Assembly (NCBI GenBank): GCA_036023115.1 | Contig: JAYKKT010000088.1 | Coordinates: 1,411,501 to 1,475,500, forward strand | Source of the DNA: Brasenia schreberi | Lineage: Eukaryota; Streptophyta; Magnoliopsida; Nymphaeales; Cabombaceae | Length of the DNA: 64,000 nt | Direction of reading: 5' to 3' | In this document: one piece after another, positions 39,901-48,449 of the stretch | How positions within the stretch are numbered: the stretch's first letter is position 1 | How the letters are laid out: each line of letters opens with the position of its first letter | Position numbers and translations under genes: made by a program | Notes under the pieces: model-generated | The model's input: the letters and a program-made list of their open reading frames with translations, nothing else | What the model was told of the DNA's origin: nothing | The model's database searches: none

Positions 39901-42900
39901 TCAATAATAACAACCATTTGGTGAAATATCATTGCAAAGGAGGTTCACATTCTAAAAGCGTAAAAGAGAGGGGCATAGGTAAGAGAAATCCACAACTTTC
40001 GTAAGATTTTATTTCTTCTATCCCAATATACGTTGTCATCTATTCTATGCTGACGTATTATATCATCCCTTTTCTCCTTTATTTAGTGTATTAATTGCTT
40101 CCAATTCAATTCAAAAAGTCATAAAAGGGACATAACTGTTACGTTTACATATGATTACATGCTTATTGATTAATCACCCATAAGTTTGTATTGCTAGAGG
40201 ACATTGGGCTATGATCACATATATTTGCCAAGAGGGTAATCATTCTCGAGGGAGATGCTCCAGGGATTTATATCTAGATGAGTTTCTCCTCGAACTAACA
40301 TAAGTCTCAGTAAAATTCTTTGAATGATCACTAAATTATTAAGGTTTTAACCAGATGCATCTTTATTTTTTATAAGGAAATTTCTGCAAATTTCAACATA
40401 CTCTACAGACCTTGTATGATCTTCGAATTTTTCAGCTACCATATCTAAGTGAAATATTTTTAAATTTTGTTCGTGATAGGTATATATACTGGCTAATATC
40501 CGGTAAAATTCTAACAAATTTTGGATATGGGTGACATTGATAAAAAAAATCAGTCAGGCTAGACACAATCCGAAATCGAACGTGTCTATAACAAAAAACT
40601 TGCGACAGATGTTTAGTAAAACCATCTTAACTCTGTCCGTAGGTATCCAAATACCTCAAGAATAGTTTTGTCAGAAAGCTAACATCCATAGTTTTCTAAA
40701 TTGATAATTTGCATAGAAATTTGTATGGAGATGCGAGTGTTTTATTAATACTTTGAATCTCAATCACAGATACTGTCCAAACTTTTAGAATAATATTCAG
40801 TTAAAAGTTTTCTCATGTTTTTATCTGATCATCTAAAGACCCAAAAATATAAATAATTTTTTTTAATAAAACTTCAAATCTAGTTCTCAGTCATGTAAAA
40901 TTTTTAGGATTTTTGGATCCTCATAAAGTGGCTAAAAAAATATAAACTCCCACACTGGAAAACAAAGATAATTTTGTTTTCACATAACCAAATCTGGTTT
41001 GGCCTAAGTGAAACCGATCCCCTTTTAAAAAGGTGGTTTTAAGTTGAATTTTTTTTTAAGAAAACTCCAGATTTTGAAATGTCTCTTTCTAAACATCTAG
41101 GCTGACCCTTGAGCACCCGTTCAAGTGCAAGCAAAGTTTTAAGTCCACACTCAACTGAAAAATTTTGTTTGCAAGACCAAATAAGCTTTAAGGCTAAGCT
41201 GAAACTCGAGTTTTAAGGATAAACTTAAACCCAAACAAGCTTTAAGTTTAAGCTCAAACCCGAGTTTTAAGGACAAACTTAACCCGAACAAGCTTTAAAC
41301 CTAAGCTCAAACCCAAGCTTTAAGTCTAAACTCGAACAATCAAAATCTCAAACATGATTCTATGGTTTCAAGGATAAGAGAATCCACCAAGATGATCAAA
41401 ATAAGTTTTAAATATATACAAAAAGATTTATAATCAACTTAATATATCTTTTCAAAATAAAAGGTTTGTCTCAAAAGAAACAAGAATTCTTTGAATACAA
41501 TCCTTATCACTCACACAAAATGCTCAAAATATTCTAAATGAATAGTGAATACTGAAAGCAAGACTCTTTTTATGCATTATTTTTAAACACTTTAACTAAT
41601 AGCCAACAACACGAAGCACCTTAACATAAAGGTCTTTAACAAAAAGCAAAGAAACGTGACATATAGCCTCAACATGGAGATCTTATTACATAAAAATGCA
41701 ACTTCAAATTTATCAAGATCACAAAATATTAAATAACAATAAGTGCATCTTGAAACATTGACTGATCTCCAACCTATAGCCAACAACATGAAGCACCTTA
41801 ACACAAAGGTCTTCAACAAAAGTGACATATAGCCACAATATGGAGATCTTAATCATATAAAGAGATGCAACTTATTGTCTAACAAACAACAAATCATATT
41901 GTCTTGTAAATGAGACACCAAATAATTGATCCAACAAATGTTAAAAGTAAACAAGTTGGAAAGAGTGCCTGATTTGCTTTTGTTTCAATTCTTAAAGAAG
42001 ATCCAAACAAGATCAAATCATATCCGAACATAGGCCATGCTCAAAATTTAAAAATCTACCAATATTTCGAATCCTAGGACCGAATCTACAACCCAATTAC
42101 ATATAAATCAAATGGTGGGTCAAGTGGGACGGATCAAGTCTGATGGATCGGACCCAATCTAGTATGTGGCTTAAGAAGAGGAGCACACGGTTTCTCTCTC
42201 TACATCACCGTCCCTCCATCCGGTTTGAATCAACATCGTCAACCACCAACCCACCACTGCCTAGCCAGATTCATCACAGTCATGCTTGCCATAAGAACCT
42301 CCCAACTACCTCCTCTCCGTTGTCCATGGTCGCCTGACCAACCTCCCCATCTCCTCGTCACCACTAGGCCACATATAACTGCTCCATCATTGGCGATTCA
42401 ATGAGGCATTTGGCTGGTGGTTTAGGGTGGTGAGCTAGGTTGAGCAAGATCTCAGTGATGGCCGGCTCTGATAGGTGGCAGGGGTGACTGTTGTCTGTCG
42501 GACCATCATTGACGATCCTCATTCCCCACCTCTCCATCCATCATTGTCGCAGACCTCATCACAACCGCATTCAACCGTTGAACCCACCTTTTCTTCAGAC
42601 GCTCCTTCATAACCATCAAACTGCCTTCCATCCACCACTCCAACCACCCAACACACCGTCGCTCGCCATAGCCTTGACTCCAGCCACCATTCATTCCACC
42701 CATCTTGCTCACCACTATCCCACACGAACGATAGTAAAAAAAATCGCCACTCCTGTCTCCAATTGATTGCACCTTGCCACAAAATCGTCATTTCCACCAC
42801 TAAGCATCACGTTCACCAAATCTGTTTCCATCCGGCGACCAATCACGACCAGCCACCACACTCAGCCATCTACTCGCTGCCCATCGTTGATGCTGGCTGG

Positions 42901-44889
42901 TATACCAACACCATCACCCAGACCATCGAATGCCTCCTCAGCTCAAGTAGATGCCACCAACGGGTTTGTATTACTAGTGGACTGTGGTGGCTTGTAACAA
43001 CTCTAACACGCTCTTATACCATGTTAGAAATCGGGTAAAAATTCCTGAATTCATTTTATTGAAAATTGAATGAACCTCTCAAGAGAGGAGTTAGAGAATT
43101 GTTTTTCACACACTTTTTACACTCTTATTGAGAAGCATATTCATTATTTTATATAAGAGAGAGGAGCTCAAACGGCTTGTTGGATGGCTGTTGGAGTCTC
43201 CAGCTAGCCGTTGAAGCTAGAGCCTGGTCCTGGTCCATGTGTTCAGCAGGCTTATGAGCTCTATTTGCCCAACCCTATTACATTTTAACAGGGACTTGAT
43301 ATTGAAGCCTAAAATTCTGTTGATCTTAATTGATTGTCTTGACAATAGATTGCAATTGCAGAAAATTTGCTTCTAAACATGACTCATGACATCGTAGTTG
43401 CTGCAGCTCTTCAATGATGAAATTCAATTCTTGTTTCTTTAAATCTGCAATTAGAAATGTCATGTGCTGGTTTAGCATGGACAGTGCTAGTAATTATTTA
43501 AGCAAAATTTGTGCACACTTTAGAAACATAAATACCTTGCAACAGGCAGAGGACTTTCTGGTAGATTCTGGATTTCCAATCAAGAGAGTTTTTACTGAAA
43601 CATGCTTCATCACGAGAAGTTTTAATGCTGATTAGACAGATATGCAATTAAATCATGCTTAATTCCGTGAAAAGCTGCTCGTACAAGGAAGCTGTGCTTG
43701 TGAGGTGTTTCGATTTTAATGAGCCAGTTTTCTGCGATCAGCTCATATTTGATCATGAAGTTACCGTTACATGAGAAAATATTGACAATTAGGTTGGAGT
43801 TTGTGTCACATGTTTGGATCATTGGTACCTTATCACTTCGAACATAGAGTGCAAGCTCATATCACGATCCTATTTGCATAATATAGGGTACTGGAAACAA
43901 CACATTGTCTTCTCTATCAAGTGCGGATGTTTAGCTTTGCCTACTGTTGATTTGAAATATTAGAACTTTTTTATCCAACCCTTTCTGCGCCCAACATTTA
44001 GCACGTACATTACCTGTCAGTAACACAAGGAAAATAACCAGCATAAGTTTGACAAGCCTATGATGCGTTAACTGTGCCGTTGAACTCACTTTATAATTGT
44101 GAATGGATGGCATATTTAGGACATGCTTGCTTGAATAAAACGTGTGCAGGGTTCTGATGATGAGGACTGGTTTCCTTTGGATCTACATGAGGCATTTGAA
44201 ATGATGAGAGAAAGAAAAGTCTTTGACGTGACAGACATGTATACAATTGCTGATGCTTGGGGCTGGACTTGGGAGAAAGAACTCAAAGCAAGGATTCCTG
44301 AAAGATGGTCACAGGAACGAGAAGTTGACTTGGCTGTCAAAATAATGTTGAAGGCATCTCTCTCTGTCTCTCTCTCTCTCTCATAAATGCACGCATACAT
44401 GCATGCGTGCACTCAATCATAGATCGACAATATTTGTGTGCTTCTGAATACACCAAAAAAATAAGCTGCTGCAATTGTTTTTTTCTAAATTTCAGGTTAT
44501 TGAATTGGGAGCGAAACCAACTCTTGGTGATTGTGCCATGATACTAAGAGCAGCGATACGTTCCCCACTCCCATCTGCCTTCCTGACAATCTTGCAAACA
44601 ACTCATAGTCTTGGATACGTTTTTGGGAGGTAAAATCAAAACATACGACGAATTTGGTCCCATTGTTTTTACATATGCATGCTCATTTTAATCTTTTATG
44701 TATTGCAGGCCATTATATGATGAGGTTATCACACTTTGCCTTGACCTTGGGGAACTTGATGCAACCATTGCTATTGTGGCCGAACTAGAAATTGCTGGGA
44801 TCAAAGTACCTGATGAAACTCTTGACAAGGTCATTGCCGCCCAACAAATTGGACCGATTGAAAATACTGACCTGTCAGATAATCTGTAA
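6942..44889 (+). CDS. PTAC3: PTAC3: plastid transcriptionally active chromosome protein 3 (SAP domain, PPR-like repeats)
   Basis: Exons: 6942-7316, 8365-8536, 8631-8848, 11445-11505, 13750-13822, 24143-24220, 24565-24722, 31209-31377, 32443-32908, 33868-34260, 44150-44353, 44496-44629, 44709-44889. They join in phase to 2,682 nt (893 residues), close to the Arabidopsis protein (about 910). Order: transit-peptide-like N-terminus; basic [10 protein letters not shown] patch (about 45-55); PPR-like helical repeats (about 60-430); conserved block [20 protein letters not shown] (about 440); SAP domain (about 530-572); acidic Glu/Asp-rich stretch (about 628-672); C-terminal PPR-like block to the stop. 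The family protein binds DNA in the chloroplast nucleoid and supports the plastid-encoded RNA polymerase. Introns 3, 5, 7 and 10 (2.6, 10.3, 6.5 and 9.9 kb) hold transposons. All introns are GT-AG except intron 11, whose donor is GC. The open frame and exact phases suggest a functional gene. Confidence 0.95.
9530..9810. repeat. Unclassified repeat-like segment in PTAC3 intron 3
   Basis: It contains a perfect 10-bp inverted repeat, GCCCAGCAGC at 9588-9597 and GCTGCTGGGC at 9654-9663, next to CTTTAAATAGGGG, a TATA-like box. This could be part of an LTR or MITE, but no second copy is visible in the window, so the class is open. Confidence 0.3.
10006..10834 (+). mobile_element. RTE-type LINE, 829 bp, 5'-truncated, 20-bp TSD
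   Basis: It starts inside the reverse transcriptase region just before the FADD-like motif (here [10 protein letters not shown]) and runs to the standard 3' end, TAGTATGGGAAAAGGCTTAG plus (TTG)n. Flanks are 20-bp direct repeats TACTTTCGAATGGGCGATTA (9986-10005) and TACTTTCGAATAGGCGATTA (10835-10854), differing at one base. It lies in PTAC3 intron 3 in the sense direction and has several in-frame stops. Confidence 0.93.
11506..13749 (+). other. PTAC3 intron 4, no recognised element
   Basis: This 2.2 kb intron separates the exon ending ...ENMEYGE(G) from the one starting [10 protein letters not shown]. Open frames in it look like chance. I recognise no transposon domain, LTR or TIR. Confidence 0.6.
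14343..14662 (-). repeat. copia LTR (3' LTR of 14343-19722)
   Basis: 320 bp. It differs from the partner LTR by six substitutions and two small indels (A-run near 14580 and CACG/CACTAG near 14620). At all six substitutions this copy has C or G where the partner has T or A. Confidence 0.93.
14670..18994 (-). pseudogene. copia gag-pol polyprotein, degenerate
   Basis: It is read in six pieces. Gag spans about 18994-18050, ending in a zinc knuckle [14 protein letters not shown] (about 18075-18034). The protease motif DSGATVH is near 17808. Integrase (17592-16510) has H..H..C..C in [10 protein letters not shown]...CEVC, the Asp of HSDVWGP at about 17235 and the Asp of SDNGG at about 17046, but the third catalytic residue in [10 protein letters not shown] is Lys (about 16938) where the family has Glu. 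Reverse transcriptase (16435-15470) reads YVDH at 15611-15622 instead of YVDD. RNase H (15428-14670) ends ...KLGV. Stops or frameshifts lie at about 18750, 18325, 17600-17770, 16440-16510 and 15430-15470. It is non-autonomous as it stands. Confidence 0.9.
19404..19722 (-). repeat. copia LTR (5' LTR of 14343-19722)
   Basis: 319 bp, matching 14343-14662 across its whole length and starting TATTATGAATAAATCTC on the plus strand. It is preceded by the primer-binding site and followed by the GTTTT target duplication. Confidence 0.93.
20044..22365 (+). mobile_element. RTE-type LINE with inverted 5' part, 18-bp TSD
   Basis: The distal part (21188-22365) is sense-oriented, from the RT domain to a short TTG tail. 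The proximal part (20044-20867 and 21127-21187) is the upstream LINE segment in reverse orientation. The two parts meet at 21187/21188, with about 65 bp of LINE sequence lost between them. The whole is flanked by TAGTATTGCTTTATTAAT at 20026-20043 and 23122-23139, so it is one insertion with a 5' inversion, not two. The right TSD was later split by the MITE at 22374-23120. A second LINE fragment is nested at 20868-21126. The RT segment at 21510-21989 retains LFADDIV. Confidence 0.9.
20868..21126 (+). mobile_element. RTE-type LINE 3' fragment nested in another LINE
   Basis: It covers only the last 250 bp of the family (from about [15 protein letters not shown] to the stop, then the TTGTTGTTG tail). 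It splits the inverted part of the host LINE. The 12-bp repeat GCTTTTGAGGTT occurs at both edges (20856-20867 and 21127-21138), and the host LINE reads straight through if the fragment is removed. Confidence 0.88.
22374..23120. mobile_element. hAT-type MITE, 747 bp, 8-bp TSD
   Basis: The left end is CTAAGTCACACAGACAC; the right end on the minus strand is CTATGTCACACGGGTGC. Flanking octamers are both GTAGTATT (22366-22373 and 23121-23128). The interior is non-coding: a GACACCGACACCG-type motif near the left end, poly-A/poly-T tracts and ATATTATATATAATAT palindromes near 23015-23040. A related copy is at 57847-58501. It inserted into the right TSD of the LINE at 20044-22365. Confidence 0.88.
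23480..23992 (+). mobile_element. RTE-type LINE, internally deleted
   Basis: The first part (23480-23735) matches the linker before the RT domain; it then jumps directly to the last 250 bp of the element (WTYRKKIKR... onward) and ends with about nine TTG units. Some 1.2 kb covering the whole RT domain is missing at the junction near 23735. It lies in PTAC3 intron 5, sense orientation. Flanks share only CTAAG, so the TSD is uncertain. Confidence 0.85.
25126..26786 (-). mobile_element. copia retrotransposon fragment with 3' LTR
   Basis: In PTAC3 intron 7, antisense. The LTR-like 25126-25375 (TGTTAAGC...TTCTTAACA) is followed by CACCCTCTCAAGTTGAGTGG, the complement of a polypurine tract. Then come, in broken frames, RNase H (about 25440-25800), the region before it (25893-26270, with [18 protein letters not shown]) and part of RT (26522-26809, with [20 protein letters not shown]). 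A 57-bp stretch near 25965-26045 is tandemly duplicated. The rest of the element is absent; a hAT end follows at 26787. Confidence 0.85.
26787..27735 (-). mobile_element. hAT (DUF659-type) terminal fragment
   Basis: It begins GAGTGTTGTCTGACG and matches 54511-55460 of the full-length element. It includes the transposase's acidic C-terminal tail on the minus strand (27036-27224, ending DDPDYNT). The transposase core is absent: a LINE starts at about 27750. Confidence 0.85.
27750..30800 (+). mobile_element. RTE-type LINE, longest copy, 3'-truncated
   Basis: This is the only copy that keeps the 5' region in sense orientation: GGTCCCAAGCCAGGATAAAG near 27770, then a leader to 28040. It contains an AP-endonuclease domain (28045-28998; [14 protein letters not shown]), a Lys-rich linker (about 29005-29480) and a reverse transcriptase (29662-30744; [34 protein letters not shown] near 30200, YLGSIF). 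Frames break at about 28396, 28996, 29250 and 29400. It stops at about 30800, short of the family's TTG tail. It lies in PTAC3 intron 7, inside or next to a hAT fragment. Confidence 0.9.
28045..30744 (+). pseudogene. LINE endonuclease-reverse transcriptase ORF, broken
   Basis: Three or four in-frame pieces would form the single ORF typical of RTE-clade LINEs: endonuclease, RT, and a C-terminal block (SECWAVNHQ..., [13 protein letters not shown]). Retained catalytic features are the endonuclease QETKW motif (about residue 60) and the RT FADD motif. Stops at about 28396, 28996 and 29400 prevent a full product. Confidence 0.85.
31378..32442 (+). other. PTAC3 intron 8, no recognised element
   Basis: It is flanked by GAG|GTATGA and CCCAG|GTACAT. 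No transposon domain or coding segment is recognised. Confidence 0.6.
32909..33867 (+). other. PTAC3 intron 9, no recognised element
   Basis: It lies between the exon ending PPVEEVEEE and the exon starting [10 protein letters not shown]. Nothing beyond AT-rich intron sequence is seen. Confidence 0.6.
34666..34740 (-). mobile_element. 75-bp RTE-type LINE insertion, 16-bp TSD
   Basis: Only the last 75 bp of the LINE is present, antisense to PTAC3: AACAACAACTCAGCC is the complement of the tail, and TACTAGATAGGGTTGGCTAC is the complement of the terminal coding region. Flanks are TGATGGACACAAGCAG at 34650-34665 and 34741-34756, identical over 16 bp. Confidence 0.92.
34964..35545. repeat. Three tandem copies of a 190-193 bp LTR-end/PPT unit
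   Basis: Units start at GCATGGTCCT (34971), GCATGGTCCT (35161) and TCATGGTCCT (35354). Each holds TTCAGYADGACTTAT, CCTATTGACC, a TTTTAACATCCC-like LTR terminus, CTCAAACTTA and TTTCAATCC...TCATGTGTCACAACCGCA. The unit joins the end of the LTR to the start of the internal region, so the LTR boundary is present three times. Copies differ by about 10-15%. Confidence 0.9.
35546..36605. other. Interior of LTR element: anonymous plus copia pol scraps
   Basis: Mostly AT-rich anonymous DNA. At about 36420-36590, phrases such as AAATTGATTTCTTTAGTTTGCATACC parallel the copia pol DNA at 26240-26290, so this is a short decayed pol remnant. No open coding region is supported. Confidence 0.45.
36606..37500 (+). 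mobile_element. hAT (DUF659-type) terminal fragment, inverted relative to 26787-27735
   Basis: It matches the complement of 54511-55400. It reads on the plus strand through the transposase's acidic C-terminus (about 37000-37198: [31 protein letters not shown]) to the terminal ATGCGTCAGACAATACTG at 37500. The acidic tail contains a small (GCT)n expansion near 37125-37138. The transposase core is missing. Confidence 0.85.
37501..38120 (+). mobile_element. copia 3' end: RNase H tail, PPT and LTR-like sequence
   Basis: 37501-37680 encodes the end of a copia RNase H ([18 protein letters not shown]), followed by the polypurine tract TTTGAGGGGGT at about 37688-37698 and an LTR-like block starting TGTTAAATG at 37699 and probably ending TATTTACA at 38120. 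The block has GCTATAAATTC near 37898, a plausible TATA box. It is on the plus strand, opposite to the enclosing LTR element, so it is a separate insertion or rearranged piece. Confidence 0.6.
38333..39488. mobile_element. Non-autonomous hAT deletion derivative, 1.16 kb
   Basis: It starts CAGTGTTGTCTGAC and ends GGATAACATTG, the two ends of the full-length family member at 54511-57735, with dense CGTATCG/CGATACG units beside both ends. The middle keeps part of the acidic C-terminal coding region (about 38590-38790) and replaces the transposase core with unrelated sequence. Flanking octamers GCTGAGTG and ATTGAGTG match at 6 of 8 bases, consistent with an aged 8-bp TSD. Confidence 0.8.
41183..41337. 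repeat. Three tandem copies of a 48-53 bp unit
   Basis: Units start at 41183, 41236 and 41289, each with AAGCTTTAAG...AAGCTCAAACCCGAGTTTTA and a following AAACTTAAC. The copies are diverged, especially the third. Confidence 0.75.
41602..41875. repeat. Direct duplication of a ~100 bp segment, 175 bp apart
   Basis: AGCCAACAACACGAAGCACC near 41602 and AGCCAACAACATGAAGCACC near 41778 begin two similar blocks. Both continue with AAAGGTCTT.AACAAAA, GTGACATATAGCC and ATGGAGATCTTA. Not coding. Confidence 0.75.
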
Positions 44890-46720
44890 TGAGATTGTAG
44901 AGATTTCACAGCTAACCCACTAATTCACCAAGTCAAGCTTGTAACCTCAGTACGATAGTTTGAAGTCAGTGGCACTGAGCTGAGTGGTCATGCGAGACAA
45001 CTTGCTTTTGCGGCGAGATATCAGATTTCCCAACATCTCAATGCTTTGTGGTTCCACTTTTATGCAAGTCTATCCTGATTAAGATATGAGGTGAGGTACC
45101 ATGATGTGTACATCCACTTATTTTTTCCTAATATTACTATTTAGGAACTATCATAAAAGGAAAGATTTGCTTAATGTGGAAGCATGCCAAATTCACTGTC
45201 AGAATGGGTTTTCCTGCAAAAACCTTGTGGAAAAAAAAAATCAAGCTGCTGCATGTGTTCATGAGATGCTACAATTGATTTAAAAGTTGTTGTAGTTTCA
45301 TGTTTCTTTTGTGGCATTCGCTGTTGGTGTAAACTTGTAGCTCCTTTTTATTTTCTTTTGCGTCAAACTTAATAGATCCTTTATGTTATGGAAGTGATCC
45401 TTGTTCTACCATCATCAAATTAGAACCGGCTCGTCTTGCACCATTCAACTGTAAATCCGAGTAGCATTATCTGTTTTGTGGAACTCGGACAATTGTATGG
45501 GTGCATCATGCTATTGATAAAACCATCTTTCCATATAATTTGCTGCTAACAAAATAATAATTATTCGCACCATGAACGCCGACCCTGAAAGTAAGGAAAA
45601 GTTTGAGAATCGATCTCTGGACTTAACTAAATTTTGACATAATTGACCATCGTAAAGAGAAACTTGCATCTCGCAAGCCGATTCCACCACATTCACCAGC
45701 ATGAACCAGCAAGGTTAAGATGAATGACCTTTAACACTCTTGAGTCCAGTGTCTTTTGGTTATGCTTCATATTGCACTATTTTTTGGTTTGATATTGCAT
45801 GGTTCGTCTTCGAAGGCCATGTTGATCATGGATTACATAATCTAACGGCTTCTTTTGATTATAAATTCACAGTTCTCCGTCCAAGCTAAAAAGGATGAGA
45901 GAGGAATGATCATATGGATGCAGAGTATTGGAGGACAAGTGAAAACACTGGAACAGAGGGACAATACTGCATTAGAAAATTCAATTTAATCTGGCATTTC
46001 AATATTTCAGGCCACTCATGCCGCCACCGTTGGTGGCTTAGTCTTGTCATGCTAAGATCGAGTTTGGGTCATTCATATTGCTGCCTGTCTCGCACCTTGT
46101 AGTAGACCAGGTGAGCTACATCGTAACAAGCCGAGCTGAGCTCGCTCAGCCCGTTTCCCAGGTCCAGTGCAGATAAATTTACGTGTTATTAACTACGATG
46201 CCAGTGCCTTGAAGAGCACGTAAGTTCTCGTTCTCACATTGTGTCTAATTGGATCCGCATGGGTTGGTCCTCATTTGTCTGATTAATAACCATATCCCAC
46301 TGAAGCAGCTACAAGTAGGTATTTGGAAAGTTACGATCACATTGTACAATATTTTGTTCTGTGGTACAATTGGGAGGCGGAAGGCGAATGATCAAAACCT
46401 TGCTAGCGGAGGTCTTTCACGAAAGCTAGAACTCTTGTTCAGGCGTATGGTCACCAGTACCACGAGGTTGAAACATATTTTTTTGGGTTTATTATTGTTT
46501 ACTCACAAGATATATAAGACAGGTCCCATTCAATTGACTAACTTGCACACACGCACCTGTTGCTCTACCTTTTGCCGTTTCAACAACTACCTGCTAATCT
46601 CTACCTTTTCTAATTGCTAGTCAAAACCGTCGTCATTCAAAATTATCGTCATTATAAAAAAGGAAAACTGATGCTAGTTTTGATCAGTGAAGAAGTAATG
46701 AATGGTGGTGGAGAACGATG
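44890..46720. other. PTAC3 3' flank and intergenic DNA, no gene recognised
   Basis: The first few hundred bases after the stop are presumably the PTAC3 3' UTR; no poly-A signal is distinctive enough to call. The remaining open frames are short and without recognisable motifs. Confidence 0.5.
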
Positions 46721-46724
46721 GCCA

Positions 46725-47030
46725 AAGTGATTGAAGGTGTGTGTGTGCGTGCGGCATCATAGTCTACTCACCATACCATATATATATATATATAGGGAGA
46801 GAGAGAGAGAGCTTATATTCATGTGTATTAATTGCAAGTGTACATGTATAATTATATATTTGATTCAAATTTTTACTGTTAATCTCAAATATTGGATGAT
46901 GGTGATGTTTATGCAAGATTATACACTACACACCTTTATCCATCTAAAACACACACTCTCATTCTCTCTCTCTCTATGTATATAATATTATATATGTGTG
47001 TTTATGTGAAATTCAGGTACTAGTGAGTTT
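46725..47030. repeat. Microsatellite-rich repeat related to 6020-6560
   Basis: (TA)n then GGGAGAGAGAGAG at 46778-46811, followed by TATGCAAGATTATA, ACACACACTCTCAT, a (TC)n run and ATATATGTGTGTTTATGTG ending in TCAGGTACT. The same order of motifs occurs inside the MITE at 5899-6667, so this is probably a partial copy of that family. Confidence 0.45.
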
Positions 47031-47714
47031 CATACACAATAATAAGTGAGAAATTGGCGGACCTGGAAAATTTTTGAGGTGAGGACATCGAAAGTCAATG
47101 TGGTTGCAGCACGCTCCTGGAGTGGTTTGTGAATCGCAAGAGGAATACAACACAGCACATTACGCCATCAATTTGCCCTCATGTGTTTATATATGAATCG
47201 ATCGTTTGATCCAAGCTTAGTTTTATCCAGAAGGCATAACCATTTTGAACTATAAAATATGCTCAAGTTTTCAATATTTCACAATGCATCCATTTTGTTT
47301 ACACGAAATTCATGTGTCATGGGAGTAAATCTTTCAAAATTACGTCTCACAGGCATTTTCTCAAATTCATGTGAGGTCCTCGTCGAACCTCGCCCAAGGT
47401 CTGTTCGTGGGAGGTCCGGGTTGACCTGAAAATAGCAGGTCCCATCTTGAGATACGTATAATGTCCTGATTCAAATAGATAAGTCAACCTGTTTTAGACA
47501 TAATCGAAGTGACACGACTCGCCACCCTAACTTCCTGGGCAAAAATACAGAATTATTTGGCATTTTCTCAACATGAAATTTATAGATCGAGCAATTTTTT
47601 TTAGCAATCTATCGAGAAAAATGAATGTCAACAACAAACATGCAAATAATGCCAATCAACCCTCATGAAACAAACGAGATAATCTTTTGATATAAATAGA
47701 AAATAAAGTGCACC

Positions 47715-47860
47715 CAGGGTGTTAGCTCAACGACGGCAGGGTGCTCTAGTGCCGTTGATTCTGATGGGGAGTTCGACTCCCAGAGAGTGCATGTTTGGGT
47801 GTGTGTTAGCCTTCTGCCTCTGCTTGTAAACAAAAAAGAAAACAGAAAATGGAATTTATA
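47715..47860 (+). mobile_element. tRNA-derived SINE-like sequence
   Basis: TAGCTCAACGACGG (47724-47737) fits a pol III A box and AGTTCGACTCC (47770-47780) fits a B box, about 45 bp apart as in tRNA-related SINEs. An A-rich end (ACAAAAAAGAAAACAG) follows at about 47830. AGAAAAT occurs on both sides and could be a short TSD. It does not fold as an intact tRNA that I can verify. Confidence 0.5.
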
Positions 47861-48119
47861 AACAATGTTAATAAAAATACATAACTGGCAGTCGAATCTC
47901 TGAGCAATAATGCATAGCTCACCCCACCATATAAAAATATAAATTATGTGCTAATTGGCCCACTCTGGAAGCTTTTCTAAACCCACCGCGGCTGGTTGAC
48001 TGGCGTCAAATGCTTGGCAAACTGGTGCAATACCAAAAAATAAGATATAGTTATCGTGTTCTTTCCTTCGTTATATTTTTCACTCACAGAGACTTATCAG
48101 CAAATCAGATCAATGATCA

Positions 48120-48340
48120 ACAAAAGCTCTGGCTGCCAATGCTTGGTTGGTTCGAGTGATTCAGCATTTGAGCTCCTTGAGCAACGTCTCGTGTTCGAGT
48201 TTTGTGACTAGAGAAGAAGCAGCTGTGGGAGAGCTTTAACCCATAGTGGGCCAACCTGGTTCGAACCAAATTAGTCGGGTCCTCGTGGGCTTTTGAATGT
48301 TGCTGGTTCACAGACTCTCCCCTATGAATGGCAATGGGGC
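48120..48340 (+). mobile_element. Possible second SINE-like sequence
   Basis: CGTGTTCGAGTTTTG near 48190 resembles a pol III B box, with a weak A-box-like GGTTCGAGTGATTC about 45 bp upstream and a GTGGGCCAACCTGGTTCGAA stretch downstream. A recognisable 3' end is missing. Confidence 0.35.
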
Positions 48341-48449
48341 AGGTCGGAGGCGGGTATTCCACCTAGTCTACCCCAAACTTAACAGAGCCAATACGTGAGA
48401 GAAACAAGATGAATTCATGTGTAATATATATATAGGTCATCGCATCAAT

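Larger units (their letters stand above)
39489..43021. other. Anonymous interior of the compound LTR element
   Basis: No recognisable domain. 39486-39803 is an open frame with charged, low-complexity content and no family match I can name. 42130-42970 is C-rich with many CCACC/CATCC repeats, giving His/Pro/Ser-rich frames in several phases; I regard these as composition artefacts. Two small local repeats are listed separately. Confidence 0.45.
34812..43290 (-). mobile_element. copia-type LTR element, compound, with nested hAT and other inserts
   Basis: It fills most of PTAC3 intron 10. Related LTRs are 34812-35032 (TGTTAGAAATC...TTTTAACA) and 43022-43290 (same ends; partly rearranged, about 40 bp extra). 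Minus-strand TGGTATAAGAGC at 43010-43021 is a tRNA-iMet-type primer site next to the right LTR, and CTCAAACTTA at about 35040 is the polypurine side of the left LTR. Flanks GGGAT and GGGAC match 4 of 5. Inside are a triplicated LTR/PPT segment, short copia pol remnants, two hAT segments, a second copia 3' end in the opposite orientation and long anonymous sequence. No long gag-pol frame remains. Confidence 0.7.

Noticed and set aside
42491..43038. Overlapping His/Pro/Ser-rich frames on both strands
   Set aside because: They come from a C-rich CCACC-type composition inside the LTR element; open on both strands and in several phases with no motif.
47721..47792. Functional tRNA gene
   Set aside because: A and B boxes are present, but I cannot form a clean cloverleaf with a matched acceptor stem; a SINE-like origin is more likely.
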